In this document: positions 63,892-64,000 of the stretch, piece by piece
Numbering within the stretch: position 1 is the first letter of the stretch
How the letters are laid out: each line of letters starts with the position of its first letter
DNA from: Ensifer sp. PDNC004
Lineage (GTDB): Bacteria > Pseudomonadota > Alphaproteobacteria > Rhizobiales > Rhizobiaceae
Length of the DNA stretch: 64,000 bases
NCBI RefSeq assembly: GCF_016919405.1
Contig: NZ_CP070352.1
Coordinates: 1,488,001-1,552,000, forward strand
Reading direction: 5' to 3'
Made by a program: the position numbers and the translations under genes
Notes under the pieces: model-generated
Seen by the model: only the letters and a program-made list of their open reading frames with translations
Database searches by the model: none
Told to the model about the DNA's origin: nothing

Positions 63892-64000
63892 GTGCAGTTT
63901 GCCCGTATCAACGACATCACGATCCACTATCAGGTGATCGGCGCCACCGGCGACCGGCCGGTGCTGGTTTTCGCCAATTCGCTCGGCACGGATTTTCGCA
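63892..64000 (+). CDS. pcaD: 3-oxoadipate enol-lactonase, 5' part
   Basis: The first 36 codons are visible, starting at GTG 63892 with GGAGGAGAG upstream: V-Q-F-A-R-I-N-D-I-T-I-H-Y-Q-V-I-G, then P-V-L-V-F-A-N-S-L-G-T-D-F-R, the oxyanion-hole region of PcaD alpha/beta hydrolases. PcaD hydrolyses 3-oxoadipate enol-lactone in the protocatechuate pathway. The gene runs off the right edge. Position opposite pcaQ fits the pcaDCHGB operon. Confidence 0.92.
   Translation, partial: MQFARINDITIHYQVIGATGDRPVLVFANSLGTDFR

Overview
The window reads as a GC-rich alphaproteobacterial replicon, most likely a Rhizobiaceae (Ensifer/Rhizobium/Agrobacterium-like) megaplasmid or chromid. Reasons: a PcaQ-type LysR gene divergent from a pcaD start at the right edge, with a PcaQ-like box between them; an Omp25-like porin; ABC uptake operons in close succession, each with its own regulator; nearly continuous catabolic operons with 1-4 base stop/start overlaps; and no rRNA, tRNA, IS element, phage gene or CRISPR that I can see. 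The species assignment is inference; no marker gene is present.

Layout. 0-2.3 kb: 3' part of an autotransporter. 2.6-9.2 kb: small accessory genes: sulfite-oxidase-like enzyme, amidase plus TetR with a perfect 22-bp inverted repeat at the amidase start, a secreted double-repeat protein coupled to a sterol-desaturase-like enzyme, an NCS1 permease, and a VapBC toxin-antitoxin pair. 9.2-12.9 kb: pobR/pobA (4-hydroxybenzoate to protocatechuate), an acetyltransferase and a LysR regulator. 13.2-29.9 kb: two paralogous PotFGHI-like ABC cassettes flanking an opine-dehydrogenase-like gene, kbl and tdh, then a flavin monooxygenase-like protein, a cysteine-free CMD protein with an AhpD-like partner, and a MATE exporter. 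29.9-44.0 kb: a probable D-amino-acid peptide scavenging island (D-amino acid dehydrogenase, M55 D-aminopeptidase, M81 peptidase, XRE-cupin regulator, complete peptide ABC transporter, an internally deleted D-threonine aldolase/D-serine dehydratase relative, a creatininase-family hydrolase, a DppA-like binding protein). Two perfect copies and two degraded copies of one dyad operator lie at its promoters. 44.4-53.2 kb: IclR-controlled operon with an iron-type ABC transporter and an acid-catabolic set (CoA-transferase, CitE-like lyase, D-2-hydroxyacid dehydrogenase, RraA/HMG-aldolase-like). 53.2-55.1 kb: Omp25-like porin and an orphan histidine kinase. 55.5-62.8 kb: RpiR regulator, ABC transporter, phosphatase and Na/Pi cotransporter with PhoU domain, suggesting organophosphate uptake. 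62.9-64 kb: pcaQ and the start of pcaD.

How it works together. This is a nutrient-scavenging region: each operon pairs a regulator, a high-affinity uptake system and a short set of enzymes. pobA feeds protocatechuate to the pca pathway that begins at the right edge. In all five ABC operons the binding-protein gene is followed by a strong hairpin before the permease gene, consistent with higher binding-protein expression. The least familiar assemblies are the D-peptide island with its local regulon, and the opine-dehydrogenase/kbl/tdh locus between duplicated transporters.
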